A stretch of DNA of 64,000 nt, from assembly GCF_027924185.1 (NCBI RefSeq), contig NZ_BRVO01000002.1:496001-560000 (forward strand), written 5' to 3'. Below the pieces are notes generated by a model. The model was not told where the DNA came from. It worked only from the letters and a program-made list of their open reading frames with translations, and did no database searches. Positions within the stretch are counted from its first letter, which is position 1, and every line of letters begins with the position of its first letter. This stretch comes from Neptunitalea lumnitzerae (lineage in GTDB: Bacteria > Bacteroidota > Bacteroidia > Flavobacteriales > Flavobacteriaceae). Made by a program: the position numbers and the translations under genes. Of the stretch, positions 15,873 to 25,120 are shown in pieces.

Positions 15873-17888
15873 TTAAACCATTCCAAAATATTTTCTTAAA
15901 AACCATTCTACTGCCAATACTGCTGCTAATATAAATAATAGCCATTTCCAGCTAATAATGGAAGATATTGTTTCCTTTGAAGTTTCAATAGGCTTGTAAG
16001 ATTCGTTACTTACCAATTCATTTAAAAGTAGCTTTTGCTCATTTAATAAAAAGACCTGACCATTAGTAGCTTCAGACAAATCTTTTAAACCTTTATAATC
16101 AGCATTATAAAACTGATCTTCCACAGAATAAGGAATTAATGTAAACGAACCAGAATTACTAATATTTTCATTTTTAACAGTTACAGTGTAACTATAACTA
16201 CCAGGGGCTAAACTATTATTTTCAAATTCAAAATATGCATTTTTAAATTGCATATTAAACGTTTCTGAAAAACCTGTTTCTTTATTTTTTATTATTATAT
16301 CTAACTCAACATTAGCGTCTAACTCATAGTTCTTATTAAAATAAGCCGCATCAATTAAAACATTGCCGTAATAAAAGTTTTTGGCTTCTACTTGTAATCG
16401 TTCCTTTTTCTTATTAGAAGCTAGGTAAAAAACTAATTTACTAATTAGCTGATCATATTCTTCAAAATTATCCGTTTCTAAGTAGGTTTTAGCTCTCCAT
16501 CTCCAGCTATCTTCACCAAACAACACTCCTACTCTTCTTTTATTATTTTCTAAAGTAATAAGTAATGGATCTTCTAAAGTTATGTTTCTAACCTTTTGTT
16601 GTAATAACACATCATAATCTCCATTAATAGTTACATTACCTAAATAACTTTTTAAAGGTGGTAATTGATTAAAAGGAACATCGTTTGTGATAAAAGTACT
16701 GAATCCGCTATTTAAAACAGGTTGCACATCTTCTATGGAAGTTGATCTTTTATAAAAGTCTGACTGTGCATTGTTTAAAAAATCCCAATCTGTTCTACTT
16801 CCCGTAACAACAAATGTATTTTTAGAAAGATTACTTATTTGCTGAAATAATTCTTGAAAAGAATTGGAAGGTTGATACAATATTATTAATTGATAATCAT
16901 TTAGGCTGTTTACAAAATCTGCAGGTTTACCTATGGTAACCTCTCTTTGTTCATTAGACTCTATACTTTTCTTTAAAGCTCCTAAATCTGGGTGTATAAA
17001 ATCTGAAACTATTGCTATTTTAGATTGCTCATCTAATACTTCTACAGCAAATTGAGTACTGTTATTATCAGTATTTTTCTCATCTAAAATAGCCGATACT
17101 GAAGCGTTGTATTTTATAACTCCTAATTGATTTGCTTTAATGTAAGTGGTTATTTTCTTAGAAGAGTTTTCAGGGCTAAATGCAATATTTTCTTGATAAA
17201 TAGTATTATTTCCACTAGTAATTTTAAAAGAAGTATTTCTCTTCTGTGTACCTTTATAATTAACAAATACCTCTACAGGAAATTCATTCTTATAATAACT
17301 ATAGTTATTTACATTAATTTTTGAAATACGAACATCTTCATATTGTGTAGTATCACCTAACACAACGGTATACACTGGTTGGTTTAGTTTACTGGCCGCG
17401 TAAGCATAATCGGTACCATAAGTTTGGTTACCATCAGTAAACATAACTACAGGAGCTATTGTATTACCATAAATACCATCTATAGTAGTTAATGCATTAG
17501 AAATATCTGTTGCTTTTTCTTTAAATGAACCAACAGACCCCGTTTCTAATGAAGTACCAAAAGTATATGGCCTTACATCAAATTTTTCTTGTAACTCTTG
17601 AGAGTTTAACAATTGAGTAATTTGATTATTAATTTCACTAGAATCTGCAATTTTACTAATCGACGTAGTATTGTCAATTAAAACTGGTAAAACTGGTTTA
17701 GCAACAGTATACTTAAAATGCTTCACCTTAGGGTTTATAAGTATAAATGCTAAAATAAATAAAGACAAAAACCTGCAAAGGGCAAAAATATACCAGTTTT
17801 TAGTACTTTTTTGTCTGTAATAAAAAAAGGCTATGGCTGCAGAAACAGCCAAAGCCAAAATAATATATAATACGGTTACTGTACTCAA
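15873..17888 (-). CDS. Membrane-anchored VWA-domain protein
   Basis: A 671-residue protein with two N-terminal membrane segments (about 4-23 and 33-51), a von Willebrand factor A-like domain (about 65-190) and a C-terminal membrane segment near 648-665 followed by a short basic tail. The metal site is slightly altered: DNTTS at residues 72-76 replaces the usual DxSxS, and MFTDGNQT supplies the later Asp. A long, probably beta-sandwich periplasmic region of about 430 residues follows. The layout recalls Bacteroidota BatA/BatB-related proteins, but no MoxR or Bat genes are adjacent. It is 5 nt downstream of fabG, so expression is coupled. Function unknown. Confidence 0.75.
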   Translation of the reverse strand: MSTVTVLYIILALAVSAAIAFFYYRQKSTKNWYIFALCRFLSLFILAFILINPKVKHFKYTVAKPVLPVLIDNTTSISKIADSSEINNQITQLLNSQELQEKFDVRPYTFGTSLETGSVGSFKEKATDISNALTTIDGIYGNTIAPVVMFTDGNQTYGTDYAYAASKLNQPVYTVVLGDTTQYEDVRISKINVNNYSYYKNEFPVEVFVNYKGTQKRNTSFKITSGNNTIYQENIAFSPENSSKKITTYIKANQLGVIKYNASVSAILDEKNTDNNSTQFAVEVLDEQSKIAIVSDFIHPDLGALKKSIESNEQREVTIGKPADFVNSLNDYQLIILYQPSNSFQELFQQISNLSKNTFVVTGSRTDWDFLNNAQSDFYKRSTSIEDVQPVLNSGFSTFITNDVPFNQLPPLKSYLGNVTINGDYDVLLQQKVRNITLEDPLLITLENNKRRVGVLFGEDSWRWRAKTYLETDNFEEYDQLISKLVFYLASNKKKERLQVEAKNFYYGNVLIDAAYFNKNYELDANVELDIIIKNKETGFSETFNMQFKNAYFEFENNSLAPGSYSYTVTVKNENISNSGSFTLIPYSVEDQFYNADYKGLKDLSEATNGQVFLLNEQKLLLNELVSNESYKPIETSKETISSIISWKWLLFILAAVLAVEWFLRKYFGMV

Positions 17889-17893
17889 TTAAA

Positions 17894-18640
17894 TTAAGTT
17901 AGCATTCCACCATCTACGTTCAAAGTTTGACCTGTAACATATGCACTAAGGTCAGATGCTAAATACAAACATGCATTAGCAACATCTTCTGTAGTTCCTC
18001 CACGTTTCAAAGGAATACCTTCTCTCCATCCTTGCACTGTTTTCTCGTCTAATTTAGCTGTCATTTCCGTTTCAATGAAACCAGGTGCTATAGCATTACA
18101 ACGAATATTTCTAGAACCAAGCTCTAGTGCTACCGATTTAGTAAAACCTAGAATACCCGCTTTAGAAGCTGCATAGTTAGTTTGACCCGCATTACCTTTA
18201 ACTCCAACAACAGAACTCATATTTATAATAGACCCTTTTCTTTGTTTAAGCATTGTACGTTGTACCGCTTTGGTCATATTAAAAACAGATTTTAAGTTTA
18301 CCTCTATTACTTTATCAAAGTCTTCTTCTGATATACGCATTAAAAGGTTATCTTTTGTAATACCCGCGTTGTTAATTAAAATATCAATGGCACCAAACTC
18401 TTCTACTACATCACTTGCCAATTTTTGAGCTTGCTCAAAATCAGCTGCATTGCTTTGGTATCCTTTTACCTTTACACCTTGCTCTTTTAATTCTGTTTCA
18501 AGAGCATTTGCTGCCTCTACAGATGAACTGTATGTAAAAGCAATATTTGCACCATGCTTTGCAAAAACTTCTGCAATACCTTTACCAATACCTCTACTAG
18601 CACCAGTTATAATTGCCGTCTTTCCTTCTAAAAGTTTCAT
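17894..18640 (-). CDS. fabG: 3-oxoacyl-ACP reductase FabG
   Basis: A 248-residue short-chain dehydrogenase that reduces beta-ketoacyl-ACP with NADPH in fatty-acid elongation. It shows the cofactor motif TGASRGIGKGIA at residues 12-23, NNAG near 90, and the catalytic Ser, Tyr and Lys in the NMSSVVG and YAASK stretches near residues 141-159. Length and the C-terminal YVTGQTLNVDGGM are typical of FabG. It is the first gene of a minus-strand group with the VWA and prohibitin genes and has a -7 box about 30 nt upstream. Confidence 0.93.
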   Translation of the reverse strand: MKLLEGKTAIITGASRGIGKGIAEVFAKHGANIAFTYSSSVEAANALETELKEQGVKVKGYQSNAADFEQAQKLASDVVEEFGAIDILINNAGITKDNLLMRISEEDFDKVIEVNLKSVFNMTKAVQRTMLKQRKGSIINMSSVVGVKGNAGQTNYAASKAGILGFTKSVALELGSRNIRCNAIAPGFIETEMTAKLDEKTVQGWREGIPLKRGGTTEDVANACLYLASDLSAYVTGQTLNVDGGMLT

Positions 18641-18670
18641 TTACGGTTAAAATATATTGATTATTAATTT

Positions 18671-18678
18671 CAAATATA
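18671..18678 (-). promoter_or_regulatory. -7 box of fabG
   Basis: TATATTTG on the minus strand matches TAnnTTTG and lies 30 nt before the fabG ATG. The -33 box is not clear. Confidence 0.45.
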
Positions 18679-18703
18679 ACAAATCCATATTCTAGAAAAT
18701 AAA

Positions 18704-18729
18704 AAAACCTCACTTTTCAGTAAGGTTTT
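18704..18729 (-). terminator. Terminator of the M16 peptidase gene
   Basis: A 10-bp stem (AAAACCTTAC with GTGAGGTTTT on the minus strand, one U-G pair) with a 6-nt loop, followed by a run of seven T. Confidence 0.85.
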
Positions 18730-18741
18730 CTAAAACTATTT

Positions 18742-21735
18742 TTACAAATCACTATTTTTCAAATCTTTAGGCTTCTCATAATTAAATAGATAATCTACAT
18801 CTAACTCCTTTACATCCCCTAATTTACTTAGTGCTTTCATGTCTACTTCTTTCTTATTCCCTATCACCATTACATTGTAATTTTCCTTTTTAATATTATC
18901 ATCAAAAAATGTATGTAAATCGTCTAAGGTCATATTTTTAATAGTATTGTACATTTCTTCTCTGTTATCATAATCTATACCTCTTTTGGTAAGTCTTTCA
19001 TACGTCCAGAAAATACCTGTTTTGGTAATTCTCTGTGCTGCTATTTTTTTCAAGGCTGCATCTTTTGCTGCATTAAACTGTTGCTCTGCATCTGGCATAT
19101 TTTTCATAAGATCCATCATAGCATCCACTGCTTGAGGCATTTTATTAGTTTGCGTACCAATATAAGCGTAAACATAATTAGCCTTATCCTTTTCTGCAGC
19201 ATTTGAATAACTAGCAAAGGCAGAATATGCTAATGCCTTAGACTCTCTTATCTCCTGAAAAACTATAGATGACAAACCACTACCAAAATAGGCATTAAAT
19301 AAGGTAGAAGCTGCCATATTTTTAGGATCAAATGGAGCACTTTTGGCTAAAAACAACATTTCTGTTTGCACCATATCATAATCTACAAAGTACACATTAC
19401 CTCCAGTTTCTTGTTCGGTATATGTTTTAGCAACAGGGTAATCTTTTAAAGTTTCAGGCAACGTATGCTCTTTATTTAAAGCATTTACTGCAGCATCTAC
19501 ATCTTTTCCATAGTAAAAAATTCTTTGTTTATAATCTTTTAAATCTTTTACAAGATCAACTAAAACTTCCGGATCTTTTTCCTTTAATTCAGAAACTGTA
19601 TAAATATTTCTTAAAGATGAATTTTCCCCATATTTACCATAACTCATTAATCCATTCCATAAAATAAAGCTTTTCTGGCTCACATTATCCTGTCTGCCTT
19701 TAGCTATTTTATCTACGTATTTATCATAAGTTTCTTGGTTTGCTACTGCATTACTCCACAACTCTTCTAATAAGGTTAATCCTTTAGGTAGGTTTTCTTT
19801 GAGTCCGGTTAAAGCTAAATATGTTTGGTCATTATCTGTACCTACATAATAACTTACACCTAACTTATAAAACTCTTTTTTTAAGGCTTCTGGTGAGTAT
19901 TTATCGGTACCCACATATTCTAGGTAGTTGATTGCTGTACTTAAATCTTTATTAGCATCGTCTCCCATGTCAAAAATGAAATACAGCTCAAATAAGTCGT
20001 TTAATTCATTATTAATATATGAAACCTCCAATCCATTATCCAACGTTGTTTTCTTAATAGCTTTATCAAAATCTACATACTGAGGCTGTAAAGCAGGCGG
20101 CTCTTGCTCCATAAACTTGGTCATGTATACAGACTGCTTATCTCTATTTAATTTAACTTGCGATATTTTAGGATTTTCAACTTTAACAATGTTTTTATCT
20201 TCTCCCTGACGCTTATATATAACTACATAATTATCTTTATAAAACTCATTAGCAAAAGCTACTAGTTCTTCTTTAGATATTTTCTTTAAATCATCTAAAA
20301 ACTTCACTTTATCTGCCCAAGATTCATGATGTATAAATGCATCATAATAAGCACCTGCTAAAGCTGTACTATTTTCGTATCTACGCGTTTGGCTCAATTT
20401 CAAATCATTTACTACAGCTTCAATCATCCAATCTTCAAATTCACCTTTTTTTAGTTTTTCTATCTGCTCTAACAATAAATCTTTTGCTTCTTCTAAGGTC
20501 TGATTTGCTTTTGGAGTAGCGGTAAATGCATGATATCCATATTCATTCATAAAATTAGGGTAACAACTTGCTCTCTGTACGGCTTGTTTTTGATTTAAAT
20601 TTAAATCAATTAAACCAGCATTACCGTTAGCCATAATCATATCGCAAAGTGTTACAAACTTTTCATCTTTGCTACCTACCCCACCCGTTCTAAATGCAAT
20701 TTCTACATTTTCAGCAGTAGGTCCATACACTTCTTTTACAATAGGACTAGTAATCGGCTCTTCTTTAGGTAATGTAGGATGTGTTACTTCTTTCTTTTTT
20801 AATTTCCCAAAAGTTGCGTCTACCGCTTTTATAGTTTTGTCATAATCAATATCCCCAACTAAAACCATTGCCATATTGTTAGGTACATAATATTTATTAA
20901 AATATTCATGTATGGCAACCATAGACGGATTCTTTAAATGCTCGCCCTCTCCTATAGTAGTTTGCGTTCCATATGGATGTGTTGGAAATAACCCTGCTAA
21001 TGCGGCATGATACATTTTAGAATAATCATTATCTTGTCCTCTGTTAAACTCTTCAAAAACCGCTTCTAACTCAGTATGAAATAACCTTAATACCAACTCA
21101 CTAAAACGATCACTTTCTAAAGCTAACCACTTATTTAATTCATTCGCTGGTATTTTATTATGATATACTGTTTCTTCTGTAGAAGTATGAGCATTTGTAC
21201 CTAACGCTCCCATAGATTGCGTCATTTTATCATACTCATTTGCAACAGAATAATTAGATGCTTCTAAAGAAACACTATCAATTTTACGATATATAGCCAA
21301 TTTCTCCTCAGGATTAGTAGCATTCTTATGTTGCTCATACAAATCTGATATTTGCTTTAAATACTCTTTTTCTTTCTCCCAATCTAGCGTTCCAATCTCG
21401 TGCGTACCTTTAAAAAGCATATGTTCTAGGTAATGCGCCAAACCAGTTGTTTCTTTAGGGTCGTAAGTAGAACCTGCCCTAACAGCAATATAGGTTTGAA
21501 TCTTTGGCTCGTCATTATTTTTACTTAAATAAACCTTTAAACCGTTGTCTAAGGTATAAAGTCTTAACCCTGTAGGGTCGTTAGTTACATATTCATAACT
21601 ATAACCCGCCGGGTCTTTTTCTGTTTTTGTAAGAATTTCAGAAGATTCTCCTTTAATTTCTTTAGACTGATTACAACTTACAAAGAAGACTGTTGTCATC
21701 AATAAACCGGTAACCAGTTTGTAAATGTTTTTCAT
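18742..21735 (-). CDS. M16 (insulinase/pitrilysin-like) metallopeptidase lipoprotein
   Basis: A 997-residue zinc peptidase with two M16 repeats. The inverted zinc motif HYLEH is at residues 101-105, with the distal glutamate in the ELEAVFEEFNRG region. The second half (from about residue 560) is the inactive partner domain. The N-terminus MKNIYKLVTG up to FVSC is a lipoprotein signal with the lipidated cysteine at residue 21, so the enzyme is predicted to face the periplasm or cell surface. The ATG at 21735 is chosen because it puts the lipobox in place; an upstream in-frame start at 21783 would add 16 residues within the sucD terminator. Confidence 0.93.
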   Translation of the reverse strand: MKNIYKLVTGLLMTTVFFVSCNQSKEIKGESSEILTKTEKDPAGYSYEYVTNDPTGLRLYTLDNGLKVYLSKNNDEPKIQTYIAVRAGSTYDPKETTGLAHYLEHMLFKGTHEIGTLDWEKEKEYLKQISDLYEQHKNATNPEEKLAIYRKIDSVSLEASNYSVANEYDKMTQSMGALGTNAHTSTEETVYHNKIPANELNKWLALESDRFSELVLRLFHTELEAVFEEFNRGQDNDYSKMYHAALAGLFPTHPYGTQTTIGEGEHLKNPSMVAIHEYFNKYYVPNNMAMVLVGDIDYDKTIKAVDATFGKLKKKEVTHPTLPKEEPITSPIVKEVYGPTAENVEIAFRTGGVGSKDEKFVTLCDMIMANGNAGLIDLNLNQKQAVQRASCYPNFMNEYGYHAFTATPKANQTLEEAKDLLLEQIEKLKKGEFEDWMIEAVVNDLKLSQTRRYENSTALAGAYYDAFIHHESWADKVKFLDDLKKISKEELVAFANEFYKDNYVVIYKRQGEDKNIVKVENPKISQVKLNRDKQSVYMTKFMEQEPPALQPQYVDFDKAIKKTTLDNGLEVSYINNELNDLFELYFIFDMGDDANKDLSTAINYLEYVGTDKYSPEALKKEFYKLGVSYYVGTDNDQTYLALTGLKENLPKGLTLLEELWSNAVANQETYDKYVDKIAKGRQDNVSQKSFILWNGLMSYGKYGENSSLRNIYTVSELKEKDPEVLVDLVKDLKDYKQRIFYYGKDVDAAVNALNKEHTLPETLKDYPVAKTYTEQETGGNVYFVDYDMVQTEMLFLAKSAPFDPKNMAASTLFNAYFGSGLSSIVFQEIRESKALAYSAFASYSNAAEKDKANYVYAYIGTQTNKMPQAVDAMMDLMKNMPDAEQQFNAAKDAALKKIAAQRITKTGIFWTYERLTKRGIDYDNREEMYNTIKNMTLDDLHTFFDDNIKKENYNVMVIGNKKEVDMKALSKLGDVKELDVDYLFNYEKPKDLKNSDL

Positions 21736-21775
21736 AAAAAGTTGTTTTTTAGTTGAATGAATGTATAAAATAAAA

Positions 21776-21806
21776 AAAGTCATCAGTAAAGATAACTGAT
21801 GACTTT
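21776..21806 (-). terminator. Terminator of sucD
   Basis: A 12-bp perfect stem (AAAGTCATCAGT with ACTGATGACTTT) with a 7-nt loop, followed on the minus strand by a T run. It separates sucD from the peptidase gene. Confidence 0.9.
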
Positions 21807-21836
21807 CAATTTTATTATAAGATTTTTCTTAAATTT

Positions 21837-22706
21837 CTAAGAAAGAACTTCTTTTACTTTTTTACCTATTTCAGCAGGAGAATCTACAACGTGGATTCCA
21901 CATTCTTTCATAATTGCTTTTTTAGCTTCTGCAGTATCTTCTGCTCCACCAACAATAGCACCAGCATGTCCCATTGTTCTACCTTTAGGTGCTGTTTCAC
22001 CGGCAATAAAACCAACAACTGGTTTAGTTCCGTTTTCTTTCACCCATTTAGCAGCTTCTGGCTCTAACTGACCACCAATTTCACCTATCATAACAATACA
22101 TTTTGTATCGTCATCATTCATAAGTAACTCTACTGCTTCTTTCGTAGTTGTACCAATAATTGGGTCACCACCAATACCAATTGCTGTGGTAATACCTAAT
22201 CCTTGACGTACTACTTGGTCTGCTGCTTCATAAGTTAATGTACCAGATTTAGATACAATACCAACTTCTCCTTCTTTGAAAACAAAACCTGGCATAATAC
22301 CAACCTTAGCTTCACCTGGAGTAATTACACCCGGACAGTTAGGTCCAATTAATCTACAGTCTTTAGATTTTATGTAATCAAATGCTTTAATCATATCCGC
22401 TACAGGAATTCCTTCTGTAATTGTAATAATTACTTTAATTCCTGCGTCAGCAGCTTCCATAATTGCATCTGCTGCAAATGCAGGCGGAACAAAAATAATA
22501 GTAGTATCTGCTCCTACTTTTTCTACCGCTTCTTGAACGGTGTTAAATACAGGTTTTCCTAAATGCTCTTGGCCTCCTTTTCCTGGAGTAACTCCACCAA
22601 CAACGTTAGTACCATATGCAATCATTTGCTCTGCATGGAAAGTACCTTCACTACCGGTAAAACCCTGAACAATTATTTTAGAATCTTTATTGACTAAAAC
22701 ACTCAT
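21837..22706 (-). CDS. sucD: Succinyl-CoA ligase, alpha subunit
   Basis: A 289-residue alpha subunit of succinyl-CoA synthetase in the citric acid cycle, which makes ATP or GTP from succinyl-CoA. The N-terminal CoA-binding Rossmann domain contains [12 protein letters not shown], and the phosphorylated histidine lies in GHAGAIVGG near residue 246. Length is normal. The beta subunit gene is not adjacent, as is common in this phylum. The gene has its own promoter 30 nt upstream and ends at a strong terminator, so it is expressed apart from the lipid A genes before it. Confidence 0.96.
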   Translation of the reverse strand: MSVLVNKDSKIIVQGFTGSEGTFHAEQMIAYGTNVVGGVTPGKGGQEHLGKPVFNTVQEAVEKVGADTTIIFVPPAFAADAIMEAADAGIKVIITITEGIPVADMIKAFDYIKSKDCRLIGPNCPGVITPGEAKVGIMPGFVFKEGEVGIVSKSGTLTYEAADQVVRQGLGITTAIGIGGDPIIGTTTKEAVELLMNDDDTKCIVMIGEIGGQLEPEAAKWVKENGTKPVVGFIAGETAPKGRTMGHAGAIVGGAEDTAEAKKAIMKECGIHVVDSPAEIGKKVKEVLS

Positions 22707-22734
22707 TGTTAATTTTTTTAAGTTTTAAGCTATA

Positions 22735-22764
22735 CAAAAATATGTTTTTGAAAATGAAAATTAA
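22735..22764 (-). promoter_or_regulatory. Promoter of sucD
   Basis: Minus-strand TATTTTTG (22742 to 22735) with TTA exactly 19 nt upstream (22764 to 22762). The start codon lies 28 nt downstream of the -7 box. Confidence 0.6.
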
Positions 22765-22770
22765 AGCTAT

Positions 22771-23703
22771 TTATTCTTTAATTTTTGAAATTATAGAAGG
22801 TAACATACGTATACTTGCTAATTCTTTATACTTTTTACGTGCTTCTTCTGCAGGAGCTCCAAAATAAGTAGTATTTCCAGGAACTGATTTTGTTAAGGCT
22901 GATTTTGCTAATACTACAGTTTTTGCACCTATAGTTATACCACTAACCAGACCTACTTGCCCCCATAAGGTTACTTCATCTTCTAATACAACACAACCAG
23001 CAATACCAGTTTGCCCTGCAATTAAACAACGTTCTCCTATAACAGTATCATGCCCTATATGAACTTGATTGTCCATTTTAGTACCTTTCTTAATAGTTGT
23101 ATCACCTGTAACACCCTTATCAATAGTACATAGTGCACCTATTTCTACATCATCTTCTATAACAACTCTACCTCCAGATTTTAGTTTATCAAAACCTTCA
23201 GGTCGTTTTTTATAATAAAAAGCATCTGCACCTAAAACAGTACCAGAATGTATAATCACATTATTCCCTATAACGGCATTATCATAAATAGAAACATTAC
23301 CATGTATTATACAATTATCACCTATAACCACATTGTTCCCTACAAAGGCTCCTGGTTGAATAACCGTATTAACACCAATTTTAGCAGAAGTTGTTACTAA
23401 ATTATCTGCTTTTATAAAAGGTTTAAAATAATTGGTAAGTTTATTAAAATCTCTAAAAGGATCATCTGATATTAAAAGCGCTTTGCCTTCAGGAGCTTCT
23501 ACTTCTTTATTAATTAAAATAATAGTTGCTGCAGAATTTAAAGCTTTATCATAATATTTAGGATGATCTACAAAAACAATATCACCTGGTTCTACCACAT
23601 GAATTTCATTCATTCCGTGTACAGGAAAATCTTCTGCGCCTACAAATGTAGCATCTATAATAGTTGCTATTTGTTTTAATGTGTGTGGTTGAGGAAATTT
23701 CAT
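22771..23703 (-). CDS. LpxD-like acyltransferase, second copy
   Basis: A 310-residue protein with the LpxD layout: an N-terminal uridine-binding-like domain (about 1-100), then a left-handed beta-helix of hexapeptide repeats (about 105-265) and a short helical tail. The catalytic-type histidine lies in HIGHDTVIGE near residue 210. It is clearly related to the lpxD gene at 26521-27540 but shorter and diverged. It may acylate a different nucleotide sugar or use a different acyl chain. It follows efp in the lipid A cluster, but a terminator hairpin with a T run ends directly at its start codon, so it depends on read-through or is regulated at this point. Confidence 0.85.
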   Translation of the reverse strand: MKFPQPHTLKQIATIIDATFVGAEDFPVHGMNEIHVVEPGDIVFVDHPKYYDKALNSAATIILINKEVEAPEGKALLISDDPFRDFNKLTNYFKPFIKADNLVTTSAKIGVNTVIQPGAFVGNNVVIGDNCIIHGNVSIYDNAVIGNNVIIHSGTVLGADAFYYKKRPEGFDKLKSGGRVVIEDDVEIGALCTIDKGVTGDTTIKKGTKMDNQVHIGHDTVIGERCLIAGQTGIAGCVVLEDEVTLWGQVGLVSGITIGAKTVVLAKSALTKSVPGNTTYFGAPAEEARKKYKELASIRMLPSIISKIKE

Positions 23704-23712
23704 ATATAAAAA

Positions 23713-23738
23713 AATTCCCGTTTAATGTAACGGGAATT
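23713..23738 (-). terminator. Terminator/attenuator-like hairpin between efp and the second lpxD-like gene
   Basis: A 10-bp perfect stem (AATTCCCGTT with AACGGGAATT), a 6-nt loop and a T run on the minus strand. The T run merges into the TATATATG that contains the next start codon. Confidence 0.85.
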
Positions 23739-23748
23739 AATCTTAAAG

Positions 23749-24315
23749 TTATTCTTTAATTCTTTCTACGTAAGTGCCTTTCTCTGTTTCTATTTTAACT
23801 TTATCACCTTCATTAATAAATAAAGGCACATTTACAGCGGCACCAGTTTCTGTAGTTGCAGGTTTTGTTGCGTTTGTAGCAGTATTACCTTTAACACCAG
23901 GTTCTGTATGTGTAATTTCTAAAATTACATGACTTGGCATTTCTACAGATAATGGACTATTATCTTCAGCATTGAAAATGATAGTTACCACTTCTCCCTC
24001 TTTTAATAAATCAGGACTATCTAAGTTATCTTTAGGTAATTGAATTTGGTTGTAATCCTCTGTATTCATAAAGTGAAACATATCACCTTCAGGATACAAG
24101 TATTGGTAACTTCTAGTTTCCACTCTTACATCCTCTATCTTGTGACCTGCAGAGAAGGTATTATCAATTACTTTACCAGTAGTTACACTTTTTAATTTTG
24201 TTCTTACGAAAGCAGGACCTTTACCTGGCTTAACATGTAAAAACTCAATAATTTTAAATATATCATGATTGTATTTAATACACAATCCTTTTCTAATATC
24301 CGACGTACTTGCCAT
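23749..24315 (-). CDS. efp: Translation elongation factor P
   Basis: A 188-residue EF-P, which binds stalled ribosomes and promotes peptide bonds at polyproline stretches. The N-terminal KOW-like domain carries the tip loop KPGKGPAF with the functional lysine at residue 32, and two OB domains follow. The C-terminus ends in GTYVERIKE, as usual. It lies between lpxA (12-nt gap) and the second lpxD-like gene and is co-transcribed with lipid A genes; a terminator follows directly after it. A short Thr/Ala-rich stretch near residue 148 is a small family-specific insertion. Confidence 0.95.
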   Translation of the reverse strand: MASTSDIRKGLCIKYNHDIFKIIEFLHVKPGKGPAFVRTKLKSVTTGKVIDNTFSAGHKIEDVRVETRSYQYLYPEGDMFHFMNTEDYNQIQLPKDNLDSPDLLKEGEVVTIIFNAEDNSPLSVEMPSHVILEITHTEPGVKGNTATNATKPATTETGAAVNVPLFINEGDKVKIETEKGTYVERIKE

Positions 24316-24327
24316 TACAGTTATATA

Positions 24328-25113
24328 TTAATTTGTACTAAAATATCCTTTCATTATACCTCTCTGAGAATCTTTAATGAATTGTAAAATTTCATCTCTT
24401 TCAGAAGTAGCTTCCATTTCGGCTTCAATGATAGCAGCCGCCTGGGTATTATTATAATTTCTTTGGTATAAAATTCTGTAAATATCCTGAATTTCTCTAA
24501 TTTTTTCAGTTGAGAATCCACGACGTCTCAATCCTACTGAATTAATACCTACATACGATAGCGGCTCTCTTGCTGCTTTTACAAAAGGAGGCACATCTTT
24601 TCTTACCAAAGAACCTCCTGTTACAAAGGCATGGTTACCTACAGAACAAAACTGGTGTACTGCTGTCATACCCGCCATTACTACATAATCTCCAACAGTA
24701 ATATGCCCAGCCAAGGTTGTATTATTAGAAAATATGCACGAATTACCAACAATACAGTCGTGGGCAACGTGAGAATAGGCCATAATTAAGCAATTATCTC
24801 CTATTTTCGTTTTCATTCTATCTGTAGTTCCTTTATTTATAGTAACACACTCTCTAATAGTTGTGTTATCGCCAATTTCCGTAGTTGTTTCCTCTCCTTG
24901 ATATTTTAAATCTTGAGGAGGAGCAGAAATTACAGCACCAGGAAAAATACTACAATTTTTTCCAATTCTGGCACCTTCCATTATGGTTACATTAGAACCA
25001 ATCCATGTACCTTCTCCTATAATAACATTATTATGGATAGTTGCAAATGGTTCTATGACAACATTTTTAGCAATTTTTGCACCTGGATGTACATATGCAA
25101 GGGGTTGATTCAT
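24328..25113 (-). CDS. lpxA: UDP-N-acetylglucosamine acyltransferase LpxA
   Basis: A 261-residue trimeric left-handed beta-helix enzyme that puts the first 3-hydroxyacyl chain on UDP-GlcNAc in lipid A synthesis. Hexapeptide repeats run from about residue 8 to 185. The catalytic histidine lies in YSHVAHDC near residue 123, and the C-terminal helical domain includes the VGLRRRGF stretch. It is 7 nt downstream of lpxC-fabZ and 12 nt upstream of efp in the same operon. It has normal length and no signal peptide. Confidence 0.95.
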   Translation of the reverse strand: MNQPLAYVHPGAKIAKNVVIEPFATIHNNVIIGEGTWIGSNVTIMEGARIGKNCSIFPGAVISAPPQDLKYQGEETTTEIGDNTTIRECVTINKGTTDRMKTKIGDNCLIMAYSHVAHDCIVGNSCIFSNNTTLAGHITVGDYVVMAGMTAVHQFCSVGNHAFVTGGSLVRKDVPPFVKAAREPLSYVGINSVGLRRRGFSTEKIREIQDIYRILYQRNYNNTQAAAIIEAEMEATSERDEILQFIKDSQRGIMKGYFSTN

Positions 25114-25120
25114 CTTTTGT

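Noticed and set aside
21736-21783. Sixteen-residue N-terminal extension of the M16 peptidase
   Set aside because: It would hide the lipoprotein signal and overlap the sucD terminator; the ATG at 21735 gives a proper lipobox.
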